DNA of 64,000 nt from Rubricella sp038526735 (GCA_038526735.1 JBCBGM010000006.1:1-64000); one strand, 5' to 3'. Numbered from the stretch's first letter, positions 26,684-35,836 are shown. Notes: generated by a model from the letters alone, not told the origin. A program made the numbers and translations.

Positions 26684-27867
26684 CGCTGCCGCGTGTCGCC
26701 CAATCGCCGCAAGATCCGGGGTTTGTGCAAGACCCCTACCCGTTTTACGACCACATCCGCCAAACGGGCGCGTGGGTGTTTTGGGAAGATTACGATCTGC
26801 CCTGCGCGACGACCCTACCACTGGTAAATGCTTTGCTGCGAGATCGTCGGCTGGGGCGGGAAAATCCGTTTCCGGACGCTGTGCCCGCACATCTGGAGCC
26901 GTTTTACCAAATCGAGCGCTACTCGATGTTGGAGCTGGAGCCGCCCACGCACACCCGCCTTCGTGGTTTGGTGATGCGGGCGTTTACGTCTCGCAAAATC
27001 GCGGGGCTCGGGCCGCAGATCACCGCGCTCGCGCATGAACTGCTCGATGAGATGCCCGCCGGAGAGGTCGATCTCCTGCCAACCTTCTGCGAGCGCATCC
27101 CCGTGATCGTGATTTGCCGGTTGCTGGGCGTGCCCGAAGATGCCGCGCCACAACTGTTGTCGTGGTCGCATGACATGGTCGCGATGTATCAGGCCCGCCG
27201 TGACCGGGCTGTGGAGGAGCGCGCTGTCGCCGCCTCCATCGCGTTTGATCGCTATCTGCGCGAACTGATCGAAGAGCGCCGCGCTGACCCGCGCGAGGAC
27301 TTACTCTCTGACCTCATCAAGGTGGAGGAGGATGGCGACCGGCTGAGCACGGCTGAGCTCGTTTCTACGATGATCTTGCTCTTGAACGCCGGGCATGAGG
27401 CGACGGTGCATGCGCTGGGCAATGGGATCAAAGCGATCTGCGAGCGCGGGCTTGGCCCCGAGGTGCCCAAGATGGATGCACCGGTGCTCGCCGATGAGGT
27501 CATGCGGTTTGACCCGCCGCTGCATCTGTTTACCCGATACGCGATGGAGGATGTGGAGCTTGAGGGCATGTCGCTGCAAAAGGGCGAACAGGTGGGTCTT
27601 TTGTTGGGGGCGGCCAATCGCGACCCTGACGTCTTCCCCAGTCCGCACAGCTTCATCCCAGACCGCTTGGCCGGGGCGCATGTTGCTCTGGGCGCGGGCC
27701 TGCATTTCTGCGTCGGCGCACCTCTCGCGCGGCTCGAAATTGCCCGAAGTTTGCCGGTTTTGTTCTCCCGTTTCCCGAATCTGACCCCGTCTGAGCCTCT
27801 GAAATTCGCGGATCGCTATCATTTCCACGGGTTGGAGCGGCTGCCCGTCAAATTAAAACCGCTTTGA
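26680..27867 (+). CDS. Cytochrome P450
   Basis: 395 aa soluble bacterial P450. The haem-ligand loop ALGAGLHFCVGAPLAR has the axial cysteine C344 (leucine replaces the usual first Phe of FGxGxHxCxG). The I-helix oxygen-activation motif AGHEAT is at 237-242, the K-helix ExxR is E273-R276, and HTRLRGLVMRAFTSR is the conserved C-helix region. No ferredoxin or ferredoxin reductase is adjacent, so it needs an electron donor from elsewhere. The start overlaps the PLP enzyme stop (ATGA), so the two are made together. Substrate unknown. Confidence 0.93.
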   Translation: MTLPRVAQSPQDPGFVQDPYPFYDHIRQTGAWVFWEDYDLPCATTLPLVNALLRDRRLGRENPFPDAVPAHLEPFYQIERYSMLELEPPTHTRLRGLVMRAFTSRKIAGLGPQITALAHELLDEMPAGEVDLLPTFCERIPVIVICRLLGVPEDAAPQLLSWSHDMVAMYQARRDRAVEERAVAASIAFDRYLRELIEERRADPREDLLSDLIKVEEDGDRLSTAELVSTMILLLNAGHEATVHALGNGIKAICERGLGPEVPKMDAPVLADEVMRFDPPLHLFTRYAMEDVELEGMSLQKGEQVGLLLGAANRDPDVFPSPHSFIPDRLAGAHVALGAGLHFCVGAPLARLEIARSLPVLFSRFPNLTPSEPLKFADRYHFHGLERLPVKLKPL

Positions 27868-27922
27868 GTTTCACAATAAAATTAGGCGCATTCGTGCCGA
27901 GCACAGCAACATATGTCGTTTT

Positions 27923-27951
27923 TTGACAAGGCGCTGTCGCGATTTTTACAA
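27923..27951 (+). promoter_or_regulatory. Candidate sigma-70 promoter of the ABC importer operon
   Basis: TTGACA (27923-27928), a 17-bp spacer, then TTACAA (27946-27951): a perfect -35 and a 4/6 -10 with ideal spacing, about 150 bp upstream of the binding-protein gene. Confidence 0.55.
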
Positions 27952-28110
27952 CTCATTTGTCGTGGCACTGTTGACCTCGGGGCGCAGACATAGCTCAATG
28001 TCATCGCATCAAGACTTCGCGCAGCATTCTTGCGGAAATCCGCTCCGCTGCGTCATGTCTTTAAATCGCGCCGCAAAGGTGCGCTGCACGGGTCAGACAG
28101 GGAGACGTTC

Positions 28111-29748
28111 ATGACCAAATTGACAATTACCGGCAAGCCAATGCACTCAAAGATTGAGGGCCTGGCAGCCGAGGCGCGCAATGGCGACTTGGACCGCCGC
28201 GAGTTTCTCGCGATGGCCACAGCCTTGGGCGCGACGACTGCGACCGCTTACGCAATGCTGGGTGCAAAGCCTGCCGCTGCAATGAGCCATGCCAAAAAGA
28301 TGGGCGGCACGCTGCGCGTGTCCTCGTTTGTGCGTGCCATTCAGGATCCGCGCATCTTTGACTGGTCGGAGATGGGCAACCAAGCACGCGGCTTCCTTGA
28401 GCCGCTCGTGCGCTACACCCGCGACTTCACCTTTGAGCCGTGGCTCCTAGAGAGCTGGGAAGCGAACGACGACGCGACCCAGTACACGCTCAACGTCCGC
28501 CGTGGCGTGACCTGGAGCAACGGTGACACCTTCGATGCGGATGACGTGATCCACAACATCAACCGCTGGTGTGAGGCTGACGCTGAGGGCAACTCGATGG
28601 CAACCCGTATGGGCGGCCTTGTTGACCCTGACACCAGCCGCGCGCGCGAAGGTGGCGTCGTCAAGATCGACGACTATACCGTGCAGATCAACCTGCCGAC
28701 TTCTGACATCTCGATCATCCCGGGCATGTCTGACTACCCGGCACTGATCGTGCACCGCTCCTTCGACGGCTCGGTCGCAATCAGCGACGCACCCCTCGGC
28801 ACCGGCCCTTACCTGCTCGAAGACCTCCAGGTTGGCGTCAGCTGCACGATGACCAAGCGTGATGAGTGGTGGGGCGAGGAAGTTGCGCTCGACCGGATCG
28901 AGATCATCGACTACGGCGCGGATCAGTCCGCTGAAGTGGCGGCGTTCGAGTCTGAAGAGATCGACCTCAACTACCAGACCAACGCAGACTTCGTTGATAT
29001 CATGGACGATATCGGCCTCGTGAAGTCTGAAGTGGCCACCGGCGCGACCATCGTTGCGCGGATGAACATCGAGAACGCACCCTATGACGACGTCCGTGTC
29101 CGTCGCGCGGTGCAGCGTGCGGTGGACAACTCCATCGTGCTCGAGATCGGCTACAACAACGCCGGTACAGTCGCTGAGAACCACCACGTGGGCCCAATGC
29201 ACCCCGAGTACGCCGACATTGGCGCACCCGGTCGTGACCCGGCAGAGGCGCAGTCGCTCCTCGCAGAGGCTGGCCAGTCTGACTTTGAGTTCGAACTGAT
29301 CTCGATCGACGGTGACTGGCGCACCACGGTGACCGATGCCATCGGTCAGCAGATGCGCGACGCTGGCCTCAACGTGAAGCGGACGGTTATTCCGGGTGCC
29401 ACGTTCTGGAATGACTGGCTGAAGTATCCGTTCTCCACCACCAACTGGAACCACCGCCCGCTGGGCGTTCAGGTTTTGGCGCTCGCCTATAAGTCGGGCG
29501 TGCCGTGGAACGAATCTGCCCTTGCCAACGCAGACTTTGACGCGGCGCTCGACCGCGCTCTGGCACTGTCTGACGTTGAGGCCCGCCGCGAGGTGATGGC
29601 CGAGGTGCAGCAGATCCTTCAGGACGAAGGTGTGATGATCCAGCCGCTGTGGCGCTTCATCTTCTGCCACCACGCCGAGTACGTGAAAGGCCACACCATG
29701 CACCCGCAGTTCGAGCTGCAGTGGGATACCATGTGGCTTGACACCTAA
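28111..29748 (+). CDS. ABC transporter substrate-binding protein, family 5 (peptide/nickel type)
   Basis: 545 aa. The N-terminus has a twin-arginine signal (DRREFLAMATALGATTATAY, about residues 28-47), so it is exported folded to the periplasm. The body matches SBP family 5, which binds peptides, opines, nickel complexes or sugars: WLLESWEANDDATQYTLNVRRGVTWSNGD (in parts) and FDADDVIHNINRW are the family's early conserved blocks. The ATG at 28111 is preceded by GGGAGA. First gene of an importer with two permeases downstream; a hairpin follows the stop, as is usual to keep binding-protein mRNA in excess. Confidence 0.92.
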   Translation: MTKLTITGKPMHSKIEGLAAEARNGDLDRREFLAMATALGATTATAYAMLGAKPAAAMSHAKKMGGTLRVSSFVRAIQDPRIFDWSEMGNQARGFLEPLVRYTRDFTFEPWLLESWEANDDATQYTLNVRRGVTWSNGDTFDADDVIHNINRWCEADAEGNSMATRMGGLVDPDTSRAREGGVVKIDDYTVQINLPTSDISIIPGMSDYPALIVHRSFDGSVAISDAPLGTGPYLLEDLQVGVSCTMTKRDEWWGEEVALDRIEIIDYGADQSAEVAAFESEEIDLNYQTNADFVDIMDDIGLVKSEVATGATIVARMNIENAPYDDVRVRRAVQRAVDNSIVLEIGYNNAGTVAENHHVGPMHPEYADIGAPGRDPAEAQSLLAEAGQSDFEFELISIDGDWRTTVTDAIGQQMRDAGLNVKRTVIPGATFWNDWLKYPFSTTNWNHRPLGVQVLALAYKSGVPWNESALANADFDAALDRALALSDVEARREVMAEVQQILQDEGVMIQPLWRFIFCHHAEYVKGHTMHPQFELQWDTMWLDT

Positions 29749-29754
29749 GACCTT

Positions 29755-29780
29755 TGGGCCGGGGGACCTCTCCCGGCCCA
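29755..29780 (+). terminator. Hairpin after the binding-protein gene
   Basis: A perfect 9-bp stem TGGGCCGGG/CCCGGCCCA with an 8-nt loop, 6 nt after the stop and followed by ATCTTTT. Likely a partial terminator or mRNA 3' stabiliser that sets a high binding-protein to permease ratio. Confidence 0.7.
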
Positions 29781-29836
29781 ATCTTTTCCGCCCAAAAGCG
29801 CCAGTTTGAAGCGCAGGGCTCCGACCGGGAACGATC

Positions 29837-30823
29837 ATGCTGATGTTCATTACACGCCGTCTGGGCGTGATGCTGCTGACGATGCTGGCCCTCTCCAGCG
29901 TTGTTTTCTACCTCACCAACCTTGAGCCAAACCTCGTCAAGCTTGCGTTGTCCGACGGCAACATGCGCATGACGCCGGAAGAAGTTCAGCAATGGCTCGA
30001 AAACAACGGCCACACCCGCCCCTTCTTTGTGCGGTACTGGGATTGGCTGGGCGGCGTTTTGACCGGCGATTGGGGTTACTCATCGCGCTTCAGAATGCCC
30101 GTGTCAGAGCTCTTGGGCGAGCGCCTTGCCGCAACTGGCGCGCTGATGTTCTGGGTGATGGTGGTGATGGTGCCCTCAGCCCTCTTGATCGGCGTCATGG
30201 CCGGAATGCGTGAAGGGTCGCGCACGGATCGCTCTCTCTCCGTCGTCTCAATCGCCTCAACGGCAACGCCCGAATACGTGTCGGGCATCATCTTCACCGT
30301 TCTCTTCGCGTCGATCTTCAAGGAATGGGGGGAGACGTATCAGTGGTTCCCGGAGTGGTTCCACCTAAACGGCTCTGCGGCATCGGCAACGGGCCGTTCT
30401 GGCATCACCTTCTACAACTTCACCCTGCCCGTGATCACCATGGCGATCTACGGCATGGGCTACATCGCCCGCATGACCCGCGCCTCGATGGCTGAGGTGA
30501 TGACAGCGCAGTATATCCGGACCGCGCGCCTCAAGGGTGTGTCGTTCCGGATGATCGTTCTCAAGCACGCGCTGCGTAACGCGCTCATCGCCCCCTTCAC
30601 CGTGATCATGCTGCAGTTCCCGTGGCTCTTGACCGGCGTCGTGATCGTTGAGGCGATGTTCAACTACAAGGGCTTTGGCCTGGCACTGGTTGAAGCGGCC
30701 GAGAACAACGACATCCAACTCCTGATGGCCGCGTCAGTCGTCTCGGTTGCGGTGGTGCTGACCACGCAGCTGATCTCCGACATCGGCTATATCTATCTCA
30801 ATCCACGCATCCGCGTGAAATAA
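29837..30823 (+). CDS. ABC transporter permease (DppB/OppB type)
   Basis: 328 aa with an N-terminal TM helix (MFITRRLGVMLLTMLALSS) then five more. The start resembles the OppB/DppB N-terminal motif (I-RRL-x-x-x-x-T), and the cytoplasmic EAA loop reads MAEVMTAQYIRTARLKGVS (about residues 215-234), which contacts the ATPase. It follows the binding-protein gene by 88 bp, across the hairpin, and precedes the second permease by 12 bp. Confidence 0.92.
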   Translation: MLMFITRRLGVMLLTMLALSSVVFYLTNLEPNLVKLALSDGNMRMTPEEVQQWLENNGHTRPFFVRYWDWLGGVLTGDWGYSSRFRMPVSELLGERLAATGALMFWVMVVMVPSALLIGVMAGMREGSRTDRSLSVVSIASTATPEYVSGIIFTVLFASIFKEWGETYQWFPEWFHLNGSAASATGRSGITFYNFTLPVITMAIYGMGYIARMTRASMAEVMTAQYIRTARLKGVSFRMIVLKHALRNALIAPFTVIMLQFPWLLTGVVIVEAMFNYKGFGLALVEAAENNDIQLLMAASVVSVAVVLTTQLISDIGYIYLNPRIRVK

Positions 30824-30835
30824 AAGGCGGATCGC

Positions 30836-31996
30836 ATGGACCCGATTGGTTTTGGAGCAATCTTTGCACGAGCTTTCGTGCTGTTTTGGCCGGTATGGAT
30901 CGCCCTCTCTGTGGTGATGATCCCCAGCTTCCTGTTTCGCAAACAGCTGGGGCTTTACGGCTCCATCTACACCGCACCTTTGGGCATCTTTGGCCTTTTT
31001 CTGGTGATGTTCTGGGTGTTCACCGCACTCTTCGCAGAGTTGATCGCCCCGCTCGATCCGCTCGCCCAAATCTCTGGCATGAAGCGGGCCATTCCCGGCT
31101 CATTTGTCGGAGACGAAAGCCTTCCATACGACGTGTACCTCTTCGGAGGGGACAACCTTGCGCGGGATGTGTTCAGCCGCGTGGTGATCGGCTCCCAGAC
31201 GGTGCTGGCAATTGCACCGGTTGCGACGCTCTTTGCCTTCATGGTGGGCATTACACTAGGCCTGCCCGCAGGCTTTTACGGCGGGCGGATCGATACCGTT
31301 CTGACCTTCCTCGCCAACCTCGTGCTCGCCTTCCCGGTGATCTTGCTCTTCTACCTGCTGGTGACGCCCGGCATTCGCGAGACCGGCATTCCGATCTACA
31401 TGGCCGGGGTCTTGTTCCTCTTCCCGATCGTGTTTTTCGCGGTGTTCTTCTACTCGCGCTACTCGACGCAGCCGCAGATTTTGCGATGGCAGTTGGCGGC
31501 GGTCTTTGTGCTCGGCGCGTGGATGTACGCGGGCCTGACGTTCAACGCAGACCCGCTGGGCATCCTGTCAATGGACGCAAACACGCTCAACATCTTCGTC
31601 TCGGTTGTGTTCGTGAACTCGCCTACCGTCTTCCGGATCGTCCGGGGCCTCACACTAGACATCAAAACCCGCGATTACGTGGCCGCTGCGCAAACCCGCG
31701 GCGAAAAACCCGCCTACATCATGCTGTGGGAGATTTTGCCCAACGCGCGCGGACCGCTGATCGTCGATCTGTGCTTGCGCATCGGCTACACGACCATCCT
31801 CTTGGGAACCTTGGGCTTTTTCGGCCTCGGCGTGTCACCAGAATCGCCCGATTGGGGCCTCTCGATCAACGAGGGTCGTCAAATCTGGCGCTCGGTCGTA
31901 CACGTGGCCCTGCCGCCGGCACTGGCCCTGATGACGCTGGTCTTGGGGCTGAACTTGCTGGCGGATAGCCTTCGCGAGCAGTCACTCAAAGACTAG
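30836..31996 (+). CDS. ABC transporter permease (DppC/OppC type), long variant
   Basis: 386 aa, about 90 longer than a usual OppC. The C-terminal half is typical (RDYVAAAQTRGEKPAYIMLWEILPNARGPL is the EAA loop, in parts; then LGTLGFFGLGVSPESPDWG). The extra length comes from two added hydrophobic segments near the N-terminus (residues 8-65) and a hydrophobic insertion around 200-235 (RWQLAAVFVLGAWMYAGLTF). AAAGGC lies before the ATG. No ATPase gene follows: the next gene, lpxB, is convergent and overlaps by 4 bp. Confidence 0.9.
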   Translation: MDPIGFGAIFARAFVLFWPVWIALSVVMIPSFLFRKQLGLYGSIYTAPLGIFGLFLVMFWVFTALFAELIAPLDPLAQISGMKRAIPGSFVGDESLPYDVYLFGGDNLARDVFSRVVIGSQTVLAIAPVATLFAFMVGITLGLPAGFYGGRIDTVLTFLANLVLAFPVILLFYLLVTPGIRETGIPIYMAGVLFLFPIVFFAVFFYSRYSTQPQILRWQLAAVFVLGAWMYAGLTFNADPLGILSMDANTLNIFVSVVFVNSPTVFRIVRGLTLDIKTRDYVAAAQTRGEKPAYIMLWEILPNARGPLIVDLCLRIGYTTILLGTLGFFGLGVSPESPDWGLSINEGRQIWRSVVHVALPPALALMTLVLGLNLLADSLREQSLKD

Positions 31997-33144
31997 GCGC
32001 GGCGCTCTAGGAAGCTCAAAACAGACCGGGCGGCGCGCTCTCCGGGGTCCGCGCCGCCCTGCCCCAGCTGAGTGAGCAGGTCGGCGAACGTGTCTTTTTG
32101 CGTGTTCGGTTGCGCAAGCACATCGCGGACCGACTCTGCAATCAAATCTGCGCGGCAGCGCTCTTGCAAAAGCTCCGGCACGACCTCGCGGCCTGCAAGG
32201 ATGTTTGGCAGGCTCACATGCGCGCTGATCAGCATCTGCCGGATCACCGCCGCACTGAGCGGCGCCATGCGGTACGCAATCACCATCGGGCTGCCCGCCC
32301 GCATCAACTCCAAAGCCACAGTGCCCGACGCCGCGAGCGCGATATCTCCGGCGGCGAAGGCCACGCGCTTGCGGTGTTCCGCTTGCTCAGGCGGCATGTT
32401 CCGAGGGTCGAGCACAGTGACCGGAATGGGCCAGGGCTGCTGAGAAACGAGGTCCACCACACCTTGTGCTGCGGGGAGCACGACGTGAGAGATATCCCCT
32501 TTCAACGCTTCAAGCGTTTCGCAAAACACCGGTGCAAGCCGCGTGACCTCACCCCGCCGAGAGCCGGGCAATAGGGTGAGCGTTGTGCCGGTCAAACCAT
32601 GCTCCGCGCGAAACTGCGCGACCTCTTCTGCGGTTGGCTGCGGCTCGGCCACGATGGGATGACCCACGAAATCGCAACTCACCCCCGCAGCCTGCATCAA
32701 CGGCGGTTCCATCGGCAAAAGCGCCAACACATGATCCACGATCCGCGCCATCTTTTGAGCGCGTTTCGGGCGCCAGGCCCAAACGCTTGGTGCCACGTAG
32801 TGAATGGAGGGGATATCCGGCCGCGCCGCTTTGACCTTTTTCACCACCCGCAGGCAAAAATCCGGGCTATCGATGGTGATCAGCGCATCGGGCGGATCAG
32901 CGAGGATCGCCTCAACCATCTGATCGCGGCGCGCCAAAAGGCCCCGCAGCTTTGGCAAAACCTCCGTCAGCCCCATCACTGACAGCTCATCCATGGGAAA
33001 GCGGCTGGAGAGCTCGTGCCCCTGCATCAGCGGTCCACCAACACCATCAAACGCGATGTCGGGCACGTATTTGCGCAGGCCGGCCATCAAGGCCGCGCCG
33101 AGTTTATCGCCTGAAGCCTCCCCCGCGATGACGAAGACCTTCAC
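31993..33144 (-). CDS. lpxB: Lipid-A-disaccharide synthase
   Basis: 383 aa, normal size. LpxB (GT19) joins UDP-2,3-diacylglucosamine and lipid X in lipid A synthesis at the inner membrane. The N-terminus VFVIAGEASGDKLGAALM is the family signature, and PDFCLRVVKKV, HYVAPSVWAWRPKRA and LPGSRRGEVTRL are further conserved blocks. The start codon is GTG, forming a GTGA overlap with the lpxI stop. It is the last gene of the envelope operon. Confidence 0.96.
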   Translation of the reverse strand: MKVFVIAGEASGDKLGAALMAGLRKYVPDIAFDGVGGPLMQGHELSSRFPMDELSVMGLTEVLPKLRGLLARRDQMVEAILADPPDALITIDSPDFCLRVVKKVKAARPDIPSIHYVAPSVWAWRPKRAQKMARIVDHVLALLPMEPPLMQAAGVSCDFVGHPIVAEPQPTAEEVAQFRAEHGLTGTTLTLLPGSRRGEVTRLAPVFCETLEALKGDISHVVLPAAQGVVDLVSQQPWPIPVTVLDPRNMPPEQAEHRKRVAFAAGDIALAASGTVALELMRAGSPMVIAYRMAPLSAAVIRQMLISAHVSLPNILAGREVVPELLQERCRADLIAESVRDVLAQPNTQKDTFADLLTQLGQGGADPGERAARSVLSFLERRA

Positions 33145-33965
33145 CCCTCAATCCCCCAAATGAAGAGCCCCGCCTCATCGGCGGCTTGGAGCATTGAGGC
33201 GCGGTCGATCAACAGCAACCCTCCGGCACGCCCTGCAATTCCCTCAAGGCCCGCAGCGGCAGCGTTGCGCACGGTGTCTGGCCCAATCGCGGGTAGGTCA
33301 ACGCGGCGCTCTTGGCCGTCTTTAGGCAGTTTGACGAGCACGCCACCAGAGGCCGCCGCGCCCTTGCGGCCATGCTCGCCGCGCAACGCGTTCAGCATGA
33401 AATCCGTGCCCTGCACCGTCTCCACCCCAAGGCAGAGACCTGCGCAGACCACACATCCCTGCCCGATATCGAGTGCTGCAGTGGTGGAGAGGATGCGCTC
33501 GGCAGTTGCGATATCCTGAAGCGCCGCCTCATTCGGGCGCGTGCGCGTGACAGCACCCGCCCGCAGCACCAACCCATCCAGAAACTGCTCCGGCGGCACC
33601 ACCTCAAACCCCTCCGCCTCGAAAAACGCCACGACAGCGCGCAGGGCTGCGTCATCCCCTTTGCCGAGCTTGGGCAGCACGCGCGGGGCAAATCGGGCAA
33701 AGGTCGCGTCAAACTTTAGCGGATTGAGGCGCGGGCGTTCCATCCCCCCAGCCATGCAGAGCTGGGTGCAGCCAGCGTTGCGAAACGCCTCGACCACCCG
33801 GCCAAGCTTTTCAAACGGGGCGCGGATGTGCGGGTGATCGCTGGCCCAATCCGCCTCTGTGCCCTCAAACACTGCGACACAGTATGGGGTCGATGAAGCG
33901 CGCAATTCGTCCGCAATCAGCCTTGGCAGCGCCCCACGCCCGGCGATGAGCGCGACACCGGTCAT
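33141..33965 (-). CDS. lpxI: UDP-2,3-diacylglucosamine diphosphatase LpxI
   Basis: 274 aa, the usual length for LpxI (formerly DUF1009), the alphaproteobacterial replacement for LpxH. It hydrolyses UDP-2,3-diacylglucosamine to lipid X plus UMP. The N-terminal ALIAGRGALPRLIADEL and the C-terminal blocks KLPKDGQERRVDLPAIGPDTV and EGIAGRAGGLLLID are typical. It lies between lpxA and lpxB, exactly where the pathway intermediate is needed, and its stop overlaps the lpxB start. Confidence 0.94.
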   Translation of the reverse strand: MTGVALIAGRGALPRLIADELRASSTPYCVAVFEGTEADWASDHPHIRAPFEKLGRVVEAFRNAGCTQLCMAGGMERPRLNPLKFDATFARFAPRVLPKLGKGDDAALRAVVAFFEAEGFEVVPPEQFLDGLVLRAGAVTRTRPNEAALQDIATAERILSTTAALDIGQGCVVCAGLCLGVETVQGTDFMLNALRGEHGRKGAAASGGVLVKLPKDGQERRVDLPAIGPDTVRNAAAAGLEGIAGRAGGLLLIDRASMLQAADEAGLFIWGIEG

Positions 33966-33968
33966 GGC

Positions 33969-34769
33969 TCAGGCGGGCGTGGCAAGCGAACGGTCGCTCG
34001 CACCCGACACAAAGGCGACAATCTCCTGCACCTGCGCGTTCTCAGGGTAGTCTTTCGCCGCCTGACCGACGCGCTCGGCTAGCGTGCCCGTGCCGTCATG
34101 AAACATCGCCTGATAGGCCGCGCGGATCTGGTGCAGCTTTGCGCGGTCAAGGCCACTGCGCCGCAGACCCACGATGTTGAGGCCCGAGAGCCGCCCGCGC
34201 TCCCCCACGACCATGCCGTAGGGGATGACATCCGCCGTCACCATAGACACCGCACCAATCATCGCGCCCCGGCCGATGCGGCACCATTGGTGCACGCCAG
34301 ATTGCCCGCCGACGATCACGCCATCCTCGATGGTGCAATGCCCGGCAATCGCGGCGTTGTTCACCAGCACCACGTTGTTGCCGATCGTACAGTCATGGGC
34401 GACATGGCTGCCCAGCATAAAGAGGTTGTCATCGCCGATGCGGGTCACCCCCCCTCCGCCGGCGGTGCCGGGATTGATCGAGGTGGACTCGCGGATCATG
34501 TTGCGCGCGCCGATCACAAGCTCTGTCCGTTCGCCATCGTATTTGAGGTCTTGCGGCTGGTGCCCGACAGAGGCGAAGGGCCAGATTTGCGTGGCATCGC
34601 CCACCCGCGTGACACCCTCGATCACCACATGGGAGTGAAGCGTTAGCCCCTCCCCCAGCACAACTTCCGGCCCGATCATGCAGAATGGGCCGACTGTCGT
34701 GCCCGCACCAATCGTTGCCCCCTCGGCCACCACCGCCGACGGGTGGATATCCACCGATGCGTGAATCAT
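33969..34769 (-). CDS. lpxA: UDP-N-acetylglucosamine acyltransferase
   Basis: 266 aa. LpxA adds the first 3-hydroxyacyl chain to UDP-GlcNAc. The N-terminal two thirds is a left-handed beta helix of hexapeptide repeats (IHPSAVVAEGATIGAGTTVGPF ..., in parts). The segment MLGSHVAHDCTIGNNVVLVNNAAIAGHC holds the catalytic histidine region, and the helical C-terminus includes LRRSGLDRAKLHQIRAAY. It overlaps fabZ by 4 bp. Confidence 0.96.
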   Translation of the reverse strand: MIHASVDIHPSAVVAEGATIGAGTTVGPFCMIGPEVVLGEGLTLHSHVVIEGVTRVGDATQIWPFASVGHQPQDLKYDGERTELVIGARNMIRESTSINPGTAGGGGVTRIGDDNLFMLGSHVAHDCTIGNNVVLVNNAAIAGHCTIEDGVIVGGQSGVHQWCRIGRGAMIGAVSMVTADVIPYGMVVGERGRLSGLNIVGLRRSGLDRAKLHQIRAAYQAMFHDGTGTLAERVGQAAKDYPENAQVQEIVAFVSGASDRSLATPA

Positions 34770-35227
34770 CCGAGATCTGCGTCGATCATCGCGGTAAACT
34801 CGGCCTCGCAGACCTTTTTGCCCGCGACCATGCCGGTGCCTGCAAACTTCCAGGTTTTGGTTTTGCCGCCGCGCAGAACCTTTACATGCAGTTCCAGCAC
34901 ATCGCCGGGCTCTACGGGGGTGCGGAAGCGGGTCTTGTCGAGCCCCATGAAAAAGACCAACGCCTCGCTGTCTTCCATCCCCATGGAGCGCGCTGCCAAA
35001 ACAGCCGCCGTCTGCGCCATTGCCTCAACGATCAGCACGCCGGGCATCACGGGTTTGGAGGGGAAATGCCCCGTAAAATGCGGCTCGTTGTTGGTGACGC
35101 ATTTGATGCCAACCGCACTCTCGCCCATCACGATCTCATTGACCTTATCGATCATCAAAAACGGATAGCGGTGCGGGATCAGGCGCTTGATCTCGTCCAA
35201 AGATGCGGAAGGTGCTGCGTCAGTCAT
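34766..35227 (-). CDS. fabZ: 3-hydroxyacyl-ACP dehydratase FabZ
   Basis: 153 aa hot-dog-fold dehydratase of fatty acid elongation. It competes with LpxA for 3-hydroxyacyl-ACP, which explains the gene order. The catalytic histidine is in PHRYPFLMIDKV (about residue 22) and the catalytic glutamate in GVLIVEAMAQTAAV (about residue 67). The ATG at 35227 is used here; a TTG one codon earlier is possible. Confidence 0.96.
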   Translation of the reverse strand: MTDAAPSASLDEIKRLIPHRYPFLMIDKVNEIVMGESAVGIKCVTNNEPHFTGHFPSKPVMPGVLIVEAMAQTAAVLAARSMGMEDSEALVFFMGLDKTRFRTPVEPGDVLELHVKVLRGGKTKTWKFAGTGMVAGKKVCEAEFTAMIDADLG

Positions 35228-35254
35228 CAAAGCCTCACAAGTCTTTGGAATTGG

Positions 35255-35836
35255 CTATTCGTCTGGCTCTATCGCGTCAAGCGACGGGCGCGCGCTCGCT
35301 TCATCAAGTCGCGCAATGACATGAAGCGTCACATCAAGTGATTGATCGGCAAGCAAAACACTGCGGATGTCGAGCACGGCCTGCGCCCCGGTCTCTTGCA
35401 GAAGCTCGGCATAGATCGTGTTGAGTGCGCTGAAAAACTGCCGCTGAAAGCGCTCTGCATCCCGCGCAAAAGTGTCTGCCTCCAGATCTTGAGCACTGCG
35501 CGCGGCCTGCACGCGACGGTCGAAGTCTTCGGCACGGGCGACAAACTCGTCGCGCGGCAACTCAAGCCGCAACGCTGTGAGCGCGCGCTCTTCTTCGGCA
35601 AACGCTGTAGAGACCGCATCCGAGCGCGCGATGACCTGCATCCGCCGCTCTTCGATTTGGGCGGTGACGGCGCGCCCCGTCTCTGACCGCTCAAAAACCC
35701 GGTCGGGATTAACGAGCAAGATGCTGGGGTCCACCGGAAGTGGGGGGAGAGTGCCCTGCCCCACGGCAGGCATCACAGTCAGCAGCCAAAGGCTAGAAGC
35801 GGCGACCAGCACCCAAACGGAAGGCTTCCTGCTCAT
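35255..35836 (-). CDS. OmpH/Skp-family periplasmic chaperone
   Basis: 193 aa. Skp-type chaperones hold unfolded outer-membrane proteins on their way to BamA. Residues 1-26 are a signal peptide (MSRKPSVWVLVAASSLWLL ... VGQ). SILLVNPDRVFERSETGRAV is the conserved Skp start of the mature protein, followed by a long charged helical region (about 55-130) that would form the coiled-coil tentacles. A C-terminal tail (DAIEPDE) is acidic. Its ATG lies 44 bp inside the 3' end of bamA. Located between bamA and fabZ as in most Gram-negative bacteria. Confidence 0.87.
   Translation of the reverse strand: MSRKPSVWVLVAASSLWLLTVMPAVGQGTLPPLPVDPSILLVNPDRVFERSETGRAVTAQIEERRMQVIARSDAVSTAFAEEERALTALRLELPRDEFVARAEDFDRRVQAARSAQDLEADTFARDAERFQRQFFSALNTIYAELLQETGAQAVLDIRSVLLADQSLDVTLHVIARLDEASARPSLDAIEPDE

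Noticed and set aside
28447..29850. 467-codon minus-strand frame opposite the substrate-binding protein
   Set aside because: Shadow of a clear SBP family 5 gene; composition rich in His/Arg/Val typical of antisense frames in GC-rich DNA.
30886..31968. 360-codon plus-strand frame overlapping the second permease
   Set aside because: Arg-rich, no membrane segments; it is the +1 frame of the permease gene.
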